NCBI GenBank assembly: GCA_018401705.1
Contig: JAGYKL010000011.1
Span: 50,020 to 114,019 of the forward strand
Reading direction: 5' to 3'
Length of the DNA: 64,000 bases
Source of the DNA: Bacteroidia bacterium
GTDB lineage: Bacteria > Bacteroidota > Bacteroidia > M30B66
The notes beneath the pieces are model-generated. The model searched no databases. It was given only the letters and a program-made list of their open reading frames with translations, and was not told the DNA's origin. The position numbers and the translations under genes were made by a program. Position 1 is the first letter of the stretch. Each line of letters opens with the position of its first letter. Below are positions 10,801-18,608 of this stretch, in pieces.

Positions 10801-13395
10801 GTGTGGTATTCTGCAACTGTAGGAGATAATGGTGTTATAGCTGTTAACGTTAATCCATTAACAATTGGTGATACTCGTATCCGTTTATATACTGGTGACC
10901 CACTTGTTTCTTTGACTGAGATTGCAGCAGATGATGATGGTGGTCCTGGAGTTGGTTCATTTGCTTATGTAAGTGGAAGAACACCAGGTGAGGTTATCTA
11001 CATTTGTGTAGACGGATTCTCATTAACATCATTCGGTAACTTTAATCTAAGTGTTTCTGACGGTTGGATTTGGGACGGACAAGGTGGTTTCGCTTATAAT
11101 GGTACAGGTAACTGGATTAACCAAAACTTAGGTGAAGGTACTCCTGCTCCTGGTGCAACTACTATTATCAATATTCCAATTGGTGGTGGTGTTATTAACC
11201 AGCCAAACGTTACTACTAATACAACTGTAGGTGGTATTTACTTCAAGAGTAGTTTCTTTACGCCTGCTACAATTAGTGTATCTTCTGGTGTAACTTTAAC
11301 TTTAGGCACAGATGGCACTAATCCAGGAAGAACTATTCGTGGAACAGGATCATTTGGTAGAGTTCAAGGTCCAGGTATCTTTGCTATGACAGGTGCTACA
11401 CCTGTTGATATGGGACTAGGTCTAGCAACAGTACGTTTTGGAGGTTCTAACCCGGTTGCTGTAACAGTAGGTTCTGGCTTAGACGTTAACTCAAACGGTA
11501 AAATGGTATTCGAAAACGGATCTTCACTTTATTCAGGTGGAACTTACGGTCTTGTTAACGGAAACATTACATACCGTCGTCAGGGTAACAGTTCTCAGTA
11601 CGTTTATAACTATTGGGGATCTCCTATCACAGCAGGTACTTTATCTAGCTTAAGTGCTCCTGGCTATATCGCAAACACTTATGAGTATATCACTTCGAAT
11701 ACTACAGGTGTTGATTATGCTGGAACACAAGCAGGATGGGCTCCATTAGGCCCAGCAGACATCATGACTCCTGGTCGTGGTTATATTGCAACGGGAGCTG
11801 GTTTAGCTACCTTCACTGGTATTCCAAACCAAGCAAACGTTAACGTTGGTACTTCTGTTGGAGCAATTAGCTTTAACCTTGTAAGTAATCCATTCCCGGC
11901 TCCTGTATCTGCATCTTCTTTCTTAAGTGGAAATGCAAGTGCTGGTTCGGCTATCTACCTTTGGGATGATGACGTTTCTGGTGGTGTAGACTATACTGCT
12001 GGTGACTATATCGTATCTAATGGTCTATTAACAATTAACGGCCCTAACACAGGTGCTCCATTTAGTGGAAACATTGGTTCATGTCAAGGTTTCTTCATCG
12101 ATGTAACATCTGCTGGTTCAGTTAACTTTAACCTTACTCAAAGATCTGCTCCAGGTGCAACCAATAGCCAGTTCTTTGAAACAAATGTTGATGAGGTGTT
12201 GAAACTACGTATCGAAAATGATTTCGATCAAGCAAGTGAAACAATCATCGCATTTAGAGATGATGCAACTGAGAATTACGATGCAGGTATCGATGTACGT
12301 CGTCTGCCAGGTAATACTAGTATTGCTCTATACACTGAAGTAGGTGAAGATCAGATTGCGTTCAATTATTTCAGCCCATTAACTGCTGAGAGAATTGTAC
12401 CATTGAAAGCTCTTAATGTACTTGGTGGTGTTTCTACTATTACAATGAATCAGTTCGAGAACTTCGAAGCGAGTACTGTAGTTTACTTAGAAGATGTGGT
12501 TAATGGTGTATTCCATAACCTAACTGAGAATCCTACTTATACTTTCTCTGATGGTCAGGTTTCTGAAAATGAAGATCGTTTCAGAATTCATTTCCGCGCT
12601 CCGATTGCTGTATCAACATCTTCTGACTGTTCTGGTCAGAACCTTGGTAAAATGATTCTTAATAACCCTAACAGTTCTTCTGTAACTGCTGAGGTTCGTG
12701 GAATCACTACTAATGATGTTTATACAACTGAAGAATTCGGCTTGAATTCAACTTCTTCAGAAATTGTTCTAGAAGGTCTTGCAGCTGATAACTATGAGAT
12801 TACATTATCTTATACTGATGGAACAAGTGCTTCTAAACAAGCTCAAGTTGAGAATGGTGGTATTCCAGTAGCTGCAAGCTTCCAAGCTAGTGCAACTAAT
12901 GTTTCTATTGCTGATGCAATTATCGAATTCCTTGGAAATGCTCCTGGAGCAACTTCTTATAGCTGGGATTTCGGTGATGGTACTGTTGTAGAAGGTGATC
13001 TTAACCCAGTTCATGCTTACATGACTGCTGGTATCTTCACTGTAACATTCAGAGCATCTAACGGAGGTTGTGAAACTGAGTTTACTCAAACAATTAACGT
13101 AAGTTCTGCATCAACAAGCTTATCTAGTATTGACCCAAGTATAGGTTTCTCAATCTATCCTAACCCGGCTAGTACTAATGCTAACTTGTTATTAAACATT
13201 GACCGTACTGAATCACAAGTTACTGTTCGCATTCATGATGCTGCAGGTCGCTTAATCAGTTCTGAAAATGTTAATGATGTACGCGCAGGTTCAATTGTTG
13301 AACTTAACATCAGCGGTTTAGCTGATGGTGTTTACCAAGTAACTGTAGAAGGAAATAGCTTCAAGAGCACTAGTCGTTTGACTATCGCGAAGTAA
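4813..13395 (+). CDS. Giant T9SS type A surface protein with GEVED and PPC-like repeats
   Basis: About 2,860 residues. The start at 4813 is chosen because it gives a normal signal peptide (VLWMLLLVGTMQAQ); an ATG at 4708 would add 35 polar residues. Residue numbers below count from 4708. Order: an N-terminal beta domain (about 70-270), three units of an Ig-like domain plus a GEVED domain (WGETEDYVVNI about 522, YGETEDYLVDI about 784, WGETEDYAINI about 1047), six pre-peptidase C-like repeats with a NDDVWYxF core (about 1335, 1480, 1620, 1760, 1890, 2030), a long beta-rich region, one PKD domain (SYSWDFGDGT, about 2750) and a type A sorting domain (SIYPNPAST). It is probably exported by T9SS and displayed on the cell as an adhesin; no catalytic site was seen. 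It closes an operon and is followed by a strong terminator. Confidence 0.9.
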   Translation: MQINFTKLRQIPWKALSVLWMLLLVGTMQAQVNSYVSTVTSNAYSSITGGTFFHTGTADDAVSTQNVGFTFTYNGTAYTNFQVSTNGFIQFGGGASGTNYSPISGGGNRTIAPFGGDLQGNGGGCRVQTLGTAPNRICVIQWALYRRYANATDNFNFQIRLYETDNSIELNYCLMNSTSSHTKQVGIRGNASSDFNNRTTTTSWAGATIGGSNFSSITLSGTVFPACGLVYRFVPPSLPLCAGTPAPGNTLSSAGAAACSGSNFTLSLQNQASLDLEDGYSYQWEDSPDNITYTPIAAATNNTLTTSLTASTWYRCVVTCSNGGATGNSTPLQVNLNPFYNCYPASNATSAADSELLRVAIGSLNNVTTCAGTGTTPPSVINQYSQYTFLPAPNLTQGVANTFTYQPGSCGGDYGKTTKVWIDYDQNGSLDPVTELAFTSTGGQLNGTYTGSITVPFTALTGVTGMRVVMQETGGTGFGPTGTYLWGETEDYVVNILPSLNCPGTPAASNATASVPSACDGTTIGLNTSVNYTLAGFTFQWEEGATAGGPWSALVGETSQIGSAVYDPANPFYRCRINCTFGGVETITTPVQVTENSFNQCYCPVGASFDGDEDIFNVTIGTLNNSSTCLTTGGTGSIINQYSNYRAVPAPTLLQTIPYPMSVTVGTCGFEYDMSSRVWIDYNQDGVFGATELVYQGATITYVGTHVFNFSVTVPGTALTGVTGMRVMTYETGFGAPASAGSCETYGYGETEDYLVDIQPPPTCSGTPVASTSIASLAGPLCPADNLVLSLSPSYSLLGLTYQWERSDDGITYNPIPGETAQTANISQSAPSYYRCAIECTGFGSPITSTPTALIGQNPLLSCYCTSSANNTGDTEIFNVSFAGTLNNTTNCAQTGTTGSVLNRYSNYTNLGPFNADRGVLQSFSMNAGTCGGAFTAGVTVFIDWNANGNFEAGERMFTSTTLTPSAGAGTLVSGTFTIPGTATPGVTVMRVILAETFTPGSIAACGTYGWGETEDYAINITIPPPCVGTPNLPTMPGTPIEVLNGTTTNIVPTGVTTGAGITYQWESAAAVGGPYTPVLGATLSSYTTPPVAGSTWYRLVTDCSFSTLTSTSTPVEVRGVGGASCADPYIVSGLPFSGTFSTAGSGNNIGTQGCGSGFYGTGNDYVFEVNLTAGVNYELSVANTSGSGYIAAFLKTTCASTTAGTSLICAESGASNSAVGTATVPTTGTYYIVVDYWAAPSSSNFFVRLRQTPAAPVSGTTPFNAIGTTQSATDICSGVAGSTANAGASGEPTVCGGTADDDVWYSFVATSSAVVINVDPGSNGVFNSGADIAVELYAGVPGALGPGLCLNNSTNKGAPEVGTIVGLAIGNTYYIRIYDRNVLWGSNLGNFTLCLTTPPPPVNDDCAGAIVLPLNATCSSTTGNTVSATQSQAAIACSGFTGNADDDIWYRVDLISASDLNIRVTATGTAMDPVVQLFSGSCGGLTAEFCEDRSITGGSELISRSLTAGTYFIRVFHYGVGTGAGGGHTICAFTTTPAPRPANDEITGAVTVPFVVDCSPLGPFTSTNATLTHTNSISPVVGNANDDVWYKFTATQGYANIIVQGGSGYNPVIQMFEIAGNKTVTGEFPAVNATGANGTEEVTYYGLTVGATYFIRVYDFGAGNPTGNFTICVFRTPPPSNDLCIGAINIFQQNSATCVTPTFGFTLNATPDVAAAPCAGTSDDDVFYTFVATSPNPTIEVTGLQGFDPVLNLRSGAGCGTSITCANATGVDGTEVINASGLTVGQTYRIRIYSAGSGSQFMGVFTVCVYGIAVPPANDNCAGAFNLPNTSPCTSVNGLVTGATLSQTGCAGNANDDVWYQFVAANTTATVTVVGGVGFDAVVQAFSGGCGGLVSLGCQDATGSGTSENLLLSGLTPGNTYYVRTYHWSAADATTPNFSVCLTGQPPVNDDAVGAIAAPIRRDIIPSISNATNLGATNNTDVNISTGSYADFRNDVWYSATVGDNGVIAVNVNPLTIGDTRIRLYTGDPLVSLTEIAADDDGGPGVGSFAYVSGRTPGEVIYICVDGFSLTSFGNFNLSVSDGWIWDGQGGFAYNGTGNWINQNLGEGTPAPGATTIINIPIGGGVINQPNVTTNTTVGGIYFKSSFFTPATISVSSGVTLTLGTDGTNPGRTIRGTGSFGRVQGPGIFAMTGATPVDMGLGLATVRFGGSNPVAVTVGSGLDVNSNGKMVFENGSSLYSGGTYGLVNGNITYRRQGNSSQYVYNYWGSPITAGTLSSLSAPGYIANTYEYITSNTTGVDYAGTQAGWAPLGPADIMTPGRGYIATGAGLATFTGIPNQANVNVGTSVGAISFNLVSNPFPAPVSASSFLSGNASAGSAIYLWDDDVSGGVDYTAGDYIVSNGLLTINGPNTGAPFSGNIGSCQGFFIDVTSAGSVNFNLTQRSAPGATNSQFFETNVDEVLKLRIENDFDQASETIIAFRDDATENYDAGIDVRRLPGNTSIALYTEVGEDQIAFNYFSPLTAERIVPLKALNVLGGVSTITMNQFENFEASTVVYLEDVVNGVFHNLTENPTYTFSDGQVSENEDRFRIHFRAPIAVSTSSDCSGQNLGKMILNNPNSSSVTAEVRGITTNDVYTTEEFGLNSTSSEIVLEGLAADNYEITLSYTDGTSASKQAQVENGGIPVAASFQASATNVSIADAIIEFLGNAPGATSYSWDFGDGTVVEGDLNPVHAYMTAGIFTVTFRASNGGCETEFTQTINVSSASTSLSSIDPSIGFSIYPNPASTNANLLLNIDRTESQVTVRIHDAAGRLISSENVNDVRAGSIVELNISGLADGVYQVTVEGNSFKSTSRLTIAK

Positions 13396-13416
13396 TTCTT
13401 TTAATAAGTTCATTAT

Positions 13417-13450
13417 AAAGCGGGGGTGGTTTTCCACCCCCGCTTTTTTT
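13417..13450 (+). terminator. Strong intrinsic terminator
   Basis: A perfect 11-base GC-rich stem, AGCGGGGGTGG (13419-13429) with CCACCCCCGCT (13434-13444), has a TTTT loop and runs into seven T residues (13444-13450). It lies 20 bases past the giant surface gene stop and ends that operon. Confidence 0.95.
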
Positions 13451-13464
13451 GTGCCCAATTAGTA

Positions 13465-13496
13465 TTGTGATTGATTTATTTATTCCATTACTTTTG
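13465..13496 (+). promoter_or_regulatory. Bacteroidota-type promoter for the 13520 gene
   Basis: TTG at 13465-13467 and TACTTTTG at 13489-13496 match the Bacteroidota/Flavobacterium pattern TTG-N(17-23)-TAnnTTTG with a 21-base spacer. The -7 box ends 23 bases before the ATG and lies just after the preceding terminator, as expected for a single-gene unit. Confidence 0.6.
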
Positions 13497-13519
13497 TTTT
13501 TCATAACCACATAAGAATC

Positions 13520-14908
13520 ATGAAAAGATTTCTACTTATTTTTTGCTCACTGCTAGTTGTTGCAGCTAATGCACAAACTACTTATTATGTAAATGGATCA
13601 ACTGGTAGTAACAGTAATGACGGTCTTTCAGCTTCAGTTACTTCTGAATCCGGGCCCCTTCAAACCATAAATGCAGCACTTGGTCTTGCTACTGATGGAG
13701 ATTTTGTAAGTGTGCAATCAGGAGATTATGCTGAGGATGTTTTACAAACAGTAGATGTTGTTCTGCTTAAAACAGGAACTGAACCTGTTGCTGTTCAAAG
13801 CTGGACTTTTTCTTTTGGGGGAAATTTGCTTGAGCCAAAGCCTGTATCAGGAGCTTTCAATTGTGAGCTAGTTACTGTTAATAGCGGTAGCATGCTTCAA
13901 GACGGAGAAATACTCACAGCAACAGGATCGAATCTGGTAATTGCACAAGGCAACTACTTGGATGCTCTTTATTTAACTAAATCAATTCATTTAATTTTAA
14001 CTGACCAAGGAGCTCAAATTGCTAACCTGTATCTTAATGGTTTTGGTGCTGAAGTATATTTAGAAGGCTCTCCTTTAACTATAACTCAATCTATTCGTTT
14101 TAATCAAACAGCCGGTGGGAAAATCTTTTTAGGTAATACAAATATCCTTGTTAGTCCTTCGGGATCAATCTATGCCGGTGGTTCAGGTAGTTATGCAGTT
14201 GCAGATGGAGGTGGTAAATTTTACTCTACTGTTTCTGGAGGCTCAACTGTTTTTCCGGTTGGAACGGTAGATACTTATGCTCCAGTTACTATTACACCAA
14301 ATAGTGGTAGCTCTGGAATTCTTGGTGTTTCTGTTAGACCGGCAGGAAATCCAAATTCATTTAATCCTGATCTTCCTTTTAATGTAAACAGAAATGTTAA
14401 GCTTGAATGGACAGTAACACCAACAGGAACAAATGTTTCTGGCTCTATTCGTTTTGATTATAACGGAACTGCTGAGCCAGCTGATTGGAATGAAATTCCT
14501 GAACGCATAGTTGCTTCCGCACTTGTTGATACTTATACTGAAGGAACTAATATTGAGATTGGAGAATCTTATTCGCAAGCTGATTTTGCTCTTTTATCTG
14601 GAGTTTTTGCTATTTACTCTAATTTTCCTAATAGCATTCCAACAGCCGAAAGCAATTTAAATGCAGAGATTTATCCAAATCCTTTCTCTGGTAACTTTCA
14701 ACTTTCTTTAAATGGAAATGTAAATGACGAAGCAAGTATTGAAATTATGGATATCTCTGGACGCATTGTGGCAAGAGAAACATATGTTCTTGCAAATGCA
14801 AACACTGTGGTTTCTGTAAATGCTTTACAAAACCAGAATGCTGGATTATACTTAATTCGTATTTTAAGTGGTAAAGAAGTAACAACTATTAGAGCAATAA
14901 AGAACTAA
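13520..14908 (+). CDS. T9SS type A secreted protein, probable beta-helix N-terminus
   Basis: A 462-residue protein with a clean signal peptide (residues 1-19, ending AANAQ). The mature start (TYYVNGSTGSNSNDGLS, then GPLQTINAAL) is the opening typical of right-handed parallel beta-helix proteins, where a YVN...GsdsNdGls motif precedes short repeats. The middle region is beta-rich and ends in a Bacteroidota-type domain. The last 75 residues are a T9SS type A sorting domain (AEIYPNPFSGNFQLSLNG ... TTIRAIKN). No lyase active site can be identified, so activity is unassigned. The gene has its own promoter and a hairpin terminator on each side, so it is a single transcription unit. Confidence 0.87.
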   Translation: MKRFLLIFCSLLVVAANAQTTYYVNGSTGSNSNDGLSASVTSESGPLQTINAALGLATDGDFVSVQSGDYAEDVLQTVDVVLLKTGTEPVAVQSWTFSFGGNLLEPKPVSGAFNCELVTVNSGSMLQDGEILTATGSNLVIAQGNYLDALYLTKSIHLILTDQGAQIANLYLNGFGAEVYLEGSPLTITQSIRFNQTAGGKIFLGNTNILVSPSGSIYAGGSGSYAVADGGGKFYSTVSGGSTVFPVGTVDTYAPVTITPNSGSSGILGVSVRPAGNPNSFNPDLPFNVNRNVKLEWTVTPTGTNVSGSIRFDYNGTAEPADWNEIPERIVASALVDTYTEGTNIEIGESYSQADFALLSGVFAIYSNFPNSIPTAESNLNAEIYPNPFSGNFQLSLNGNVNDEASIEIMDISGRIVARETYVLANANTVVSVNALQNQNAGLYLIRILSGKEVTTIRAIKN

Positions 14909-14924
14909 TAAAGTTTGAGCATCT

Positions 14925-14962
14925 AAAAAAAGAGGCTGAACAATCTGTTCAGCCTCTTTTTT
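14925..14962. terminator. Bidirectional intrinsic terminator
   Basis: The stem AAAAAGAGGCTGAAC pairs with GTTCAGCCTCTTTTT around the loop AATCT (14942-14946). An A tract lies on the left and a T tract on the right. It sits between convergent genes (stop at 14908 plus, stop at 15012 minus) and can serve both. Confidence 0.9.
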
Positions 14963-15011
14963 ATGGAATTATTTGCCTACTTAAGATTCTCTTTTATGAG
15001 AAGCAATCTTA

Positions 15012-15386
15012 TTATTGACTTAAAATCATATCAAGTCTGTTAACCGTTTTTCCATCAGAAACTAAGGCTGGTGTTTGGTTTGAATATGCTGTACTATCGT
15101 TGCTTACATAGGTTGCAACAATTTGATATTCTCCACTATTGTATACTTCAAGATAAAAGCTTCCGTCAGCATCGGCTAATATTGTCTCCACTATTTGTGT
15201 TGGATTAATATTGCCGTTATTGTAAAGACTTATTTCTGCATTATTGGCAGGCAGCTCATTTCCTGTATTGGCCTCAATAAAAGTTATTTTGCCTTGAAAG
15301 CCTCCCACTTCCTTTGGGCATGCCCAAAGAAGAGTTAAAAGACAAAATCCTGTGAAAAGCCCCAGGCTTTTCTTTAAATGAATCAT
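15012..15386 (-). CDS. Putative lipoprotein with carboxypeptidase-regulatory-like domain
   Basis: A 124-residue protein from the ATG at 15386; a longer form starting at 15434 would overlap the upstream gene and put a polar leader before the signal. The N-terminus is a lipoprotein signal with lipobox LLWAC, so it is predicted to be lipid-anchored. The remaining ~95 residues form one beta-sandwich domain like the carboxypeptidase-regulatory-like/CNA-B-type fold (FQGKITFIEANTG, ADADGSFYLEVYNSGEYQIV, a pattern of such domains). No enzymatic motif is present. It follows the SRPBCC gene with a 22-base gap on the same strand and is probably co-transcribed. Function unknown. Confidence 0.75.
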   Translation of the reverse strand: MIHLKKSLGLFTGFCLLTLLWACPKEVGGFQGKITFIEANTGNELPANNAEISLYNNGNINPTQIVETILADADGSFYLEVYNSGEYQIVATYVSNDSTAYSNQTPALVSDGKTVNRLDMILSQ

Positions 15387-15408
15387 TGTATAGTTTATTT
15401 TTAATTGT

Positions 15409-15834
15409 TCACGCTTCGTTGTGTTCTTCGACATACAGTTTAAAATTATTTAAGATAGCCTGCCAGCCATCTCTCTGAAGCTCCTCACTATTTTCTTGTT
15501 CAGGTTCAAAAGATTGAATAATCTTAACCGAGTTATTATTTGCTTCAAATTCTACTGTGACTTTTCTACCGTCTCCCAAAGTATATTCTAACCTTTCTAA
15601 GTTTTTAATAGTATCAAATACTCCCCAAAAATCAAAGCTAAAGCTTTCATCTTTGGCTGCCATTGTATAGCTAAACTTTCCTCCGGCTACAAATTCGCTA
15701 TCAGCGTTTGGGCAATGCCATTCGGGAGAAGCAAAATTCCAATGAATAACATGTTCAGGTTGAGTAAAACTACGCCAAACCTTTTCAAGACTTGAACTTA
15801 TTTCTGTATCCACTGTAATTCGGTTCTTATTCAT
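15409..15834 (-). CDS. SRPBCC (AHSA1-like) domain protein
   Basis: A 141-residue cytoplasmic protein made of one START-like/SRPBCC domain of the activator-of-Hsp90-ATPase 1-like type: an opening strand (ITVDTEISSSLEKVWRSFT), a helix with the family motif PEHVIHWNFASPEWHCP, then antiparallel strands (GGKFSYTM, FDFWGVFDTI) and a long C-terminal helix (GWQAILNNFKLYVEEH). Family members bind hydrophobic ligands in a central cavity; the ligand here is unknown. It precedes a small lipoprotein gene by 22 bases. Length and motifs are complete. Confidence 0.88.
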   Translation of the reverse strand: MNKNRITVDTEISSSLEKVWRSFTQPEHVIHWNFASPEWHCPNADSEFVAGGKFSYTMAAKDESFSFDFWGVFDTIKNLERLEYTLGDGRKVTVEFEANNNSVKIIQSFEPEQENSEELQRDGWQAILNNFKLYVEEHNEA

Positions 15835-15902
15835 AAGGTGTTTTAACTATTTGATGATGCAAATTATTTGAAATTCTTTGATTAGGATAGATTAGCACCA
15901 AT

Positions 15903-15933
15903 AAAAAAGTCGGGAGCATTGCCCCCGACTTTT
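15903..15933 (-). terminator. Intrinsic terminator for the M43 protease gene
   Basis: The inverted repeat AAAAGTCGGG (15905-15914) / CCCGACTTTT (15924-15933) lies 18 bases past the protease stop. Read on the minus strand, the stem ends in a run of T (15908-15903). Confidence 0.85.
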
Positions 15934-15950
15934 AATTATTTAACTAAATA

Positions 15951-18407
15951 CTAATTCTTAACAAGAATTCTATGATGCTGATATTCTGAGCCATCATATA
16001 TTCTTACGAAGTAAATTCCATCAACCAGGTCATTCAATTTGATTTCTACACTTGGATGATCTTTAGAGATTCCGATAGAGATTTTTTCAACCATTTGGCC
16101 CAAATGGTTATATATCTCAATTGGTTCATTAATATCCGCCTCCGGCATAAGTCTTATGGTAAAACTTCCATTGTTAGGGTTAGGATAAACAGAAACAATC
16201 TCCTGACTTAATTCAAAATCGTTTACTTCTGTATCGCCTGCCATTCTTGCAAACGATGAAGAACTGATTTCAGCTCTGAGCGTATAACAATCAGAAGCAC
16301 TGAATGCACCGTTGTAACCATAAACATAAGCGTAATATGTAGTTGCTGTGCGTGTTGTATTGTAGATAATACTTTCAGGAGATGTACCTCCATTTTGCGA
16401 AGTTCCAACTCTAGAAGAACCTCGGTATAACTGCAAGTCATAGTCATAAACCAGGTTGCTAAGTGATACTTTAACATTTCTTTGAGAGGAGGTATTGTTA
16501 AATCTAAACCAGTCTTTATCAGTAGAAGTGCCAATAACAGCCTGAATGTCGGTTGCTAAAGCAATTACTTTTGCTGCTGTTCTTGAATTATTACTTTCAT
16601 AAGTATCGTTGCAAGTAGATGGAGCCGCGTCTGTGGTAAAAGAAACCACAGAAGAATAAGAGCTTGAACCAAATGAACATACCGTTTGAACGCGCAAGTC
16701 ATAAGAAGTAGCGGAGCTTAGTCCGGTTAAGTTATTACTTGTTGCACTTACTGAAGCTGTATTCCATGTTGAAGAGCTGCTAAGTTTATAGTCGAGATTG
16801 TAAGAAACGGCATTGCTTACAGTGTTAAAACCGATAACTGCCGATGAAGTCGTGACTGAAGACGCTGATAATCCTGTAGGTGTATTACAAACAGGAGGAG
16901 GAGTATTTCCTTCTTCAATAACAACGCAGTAATCTTCAACTTCGCCATAGGCGAAAGTTTCGCATGTAGTAGAAGCCGCATTGTATTTCATGCTTACACG
17001 AATGGTAGTGTTTCCAACAGAAGCTGTTGAAGGAACGTTAAAGCTTGAGTTTAATGGCGACGCAGTAGATGCAGAACCTTGGTTATAGATTAACTCACCG
17101 GCATCATCGAAATCTCCATCGGCATTCCAATCGGCCCAAACACGGCTGTATTCGTTGTACAAAGTGCTTGTCCATGCTGGAGTAATGCTAAGGCTGTATG
17201 AGCTGCCTTTAGTAAAGGTTGCTGTTGTTGCAAAAGATGCATAACCGCCATTTGAGCCGCTGTTATTTGTGTAAGCTCCAAGGCTTACAGATGCTATGTA
17301 CTCATCTTGTGTAGTATTTCCTCTCGAAGCACAATAGTTGAGACATGCGTTTGGTTGTGAACACGGAGCGCAATTACTACCTCCACAATCAACACCTGTT
17401 TCGTCGCCGTTTTGAATTCCATCTGTACAAGAAGGTGTAGGAGCTCCGCCACAAGCAGGAGATGTTAACAAAGCTGCTCTTGCTCCGCCTGCACCAAATA
17501 ATGCCTGCATACGAGCTTTCTGGCCTGCAGAGAACATATACATGCATGCATCATCTGTATAATCCATGTAGTTCATGGTCATTTCGATAGGAGATCCACT
17601 ACAGGTGCTATAATGCGGGTATGACGGACAACCTCCGTTTGAAGTGTTATGAGTAGGTGTATCGTTTACGAAATCACTTCCGCAAGTAGCATCACCCCAG
17701 ATATGTCTTAGATTAAGCCAGTGACCAACTTCATGCGTTGCAGTTCTTCCTTTATTAAAGGGCGCAGTAGCAGTTCCGGTAGTTCCAAGGTATCGGTAGT
17801 CGATAACAACACCATCGGTTGTTGAGCTTGCTGTGCCCGGAAAGGTAGCATAGCCAAGAATTCCTCCTCCTATGTCGCAAACCCACATATTTAGGTAGCG
17901 ATTTGGGTCCCAGCCGGCTACGCCGCCGGATGATGCACTTTTAACGGCATCGTTTGTTCCAAAAGCGGTAGTTCTGGTTGTAGAAACACGATTAATACCG
18001 TTAAATGATGCTCCCGAAGGGGTTTGAGATGCCAGGCAAAAGTTAAATTCGGCATCCGCTGCTACAGCGCTGAATACTGATGGAATTAATGAAGCATCAG
18101 AATTTAATTTCCTGAAATCGTCATTAAGTACCTGAATTTGCGATGCAATTTGAGCATCAGAGATGTTTTGAGTTGTGTTTCTGTAAACCACATGCACTAC
18201 TACCGGAATATTTACTACCGATCTGTTCAGGGTGTTATTTGCAATAGCTTGTGCGGTATTTTGCTCTATAACCATTTGTCTTTGCATAATCTCAGGATGC
18301 TGAGATTCTAATTCATGTAAATGCTCCATCGTGCCGCATACACGTTGAGCATTAAGTGCCAAAGTTCCTCCAAGAAACAAGGCAATTCCTAAGTAAAGTT
18401 TTCTCAT
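15951..18407 (-). CDS. Secreted M43 (pappalysin-like) metalloprotease, T9SS type A cargo
   Basis: 818 residues from the ATG at 18407, chosen because it begins the signal peptide MRKLYLGIALFLGG...LNAQ; a start at 18461 adds 18 residues of non-signal sequence. Residue numbers below count from 18461. The catalytic domain has the extended zinc motif HEVGHWLNLRH (243-253) and a downstream Met-turn (MTMNYMDY, about 295-302), as in the pappalysin group of metzincins. Then follow a Cys-rich hinge (GVDCGGSNCAPC), a GEVED domain (FAYGEVEDYCVVI), an FN3 domain, a PPC domain and a type A sorting domain (SVYPNPNNGSF). It should be exported by T9SS and digest extracellular protein. All key catalytic residues are present. 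It lies just downstream of the PorV/PorU-like genes but after a terminator. Confidence 0.93.
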   Translation of the reverse strand: MRKLYLGIALFLGGTLALNAQRVCGTMEHLHELESQHPEIMQRQMVIEQNTAQAIANNTLNRSVVNIPVVVHVVYRNTTQNISDAQIASQIQVLNDDFRKLNSDASLIPSVFSAVAADAEFNFCLASQTPSGASFNGINRVSTTRTTAFGTNDAVKSASSGGVAGWDPNRYLNMWVCDIGGGILGYATFPGTASSTTDGVVIDYRYLGTTGTATAPFNKGRTATHEVGHWLNLRHIWGDATCGSDFVNDTPTHNTSNGGCPSYPHYSTCSGSPIEMTMNYMDYTDDACMYMFSAGQKARMQALFGAGGARAALLTSPACGGAPTPSCTDGIQNGDETGVDCGGSNCAPCSQPNACLNYCASRGNTTQDEYIASVSLGAYTNNSGSNGGYASFATTATFTKGSSYSLSITPAWTSTLYNEYSRVWADWNADGDFDDAGELIYNQGSASTASPLNSSFNVPSTASVGNTTIRVSMKYNAASTTCETFAYGEVEDYCVVIEEGNTPPPVCNTPTGLSASSVTTSSAVIGFNTVSNAVSYNLDYKLSSSSTWNTASVSATSNNLTGLSSATSYDLRVQTVCSFGSSSYSSVVSFTTDAAPSTCNDTYESNNSRTAAKVIALATDIQAVIGTSTDKDWFRFNNTSSQRNVKVSLSNLVYDYDLQLYRGSSRVGTSQNGGTSPESIIYNTTRTATTYYAYVYGYNGAFSASDCYTLRAEISSSSFARMAGDTEVNDFELSQEIVSVYPNPNNGSFTIRLMPEADINEPIEIYNHLGQMVEKISIGISKDHPSVEIKLNDLVDGIYFVRIYDGSEYQHHRILVKN

Positions 18408-18530
18408 AGATGTGATTTGTTTATCGGGATGTAATTTGAAAGAAATAACATTAATAAACAATAGATAAAAGGCACATAACTTACTTTATGTCAGTTAGAT
18501 AGGGAGGCGGCTTGCAGGTATTTTCGGAGC

Positions 18531-18563
18531 AAAAAAAATCCGGGAAGTATTGGCCTCCCGGAT
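18531..18563 (-). terminator. Intrinsic terminator after the PorU-like gene
   Basis: ATCCGGGA (18538-18545) pairs with TCCCGGAT (18556-18563). On the minus strand the stem runs into eight T residues (18538-18531). It separates the PorV/PorU-like operon from the M43 protease gene. Confidence 0.9.
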
Positions 18564-18608
18564 CTGTGAATCCAAATACATTGCTTCTTGCTCTTTTGTA
18601 TTAATTGA

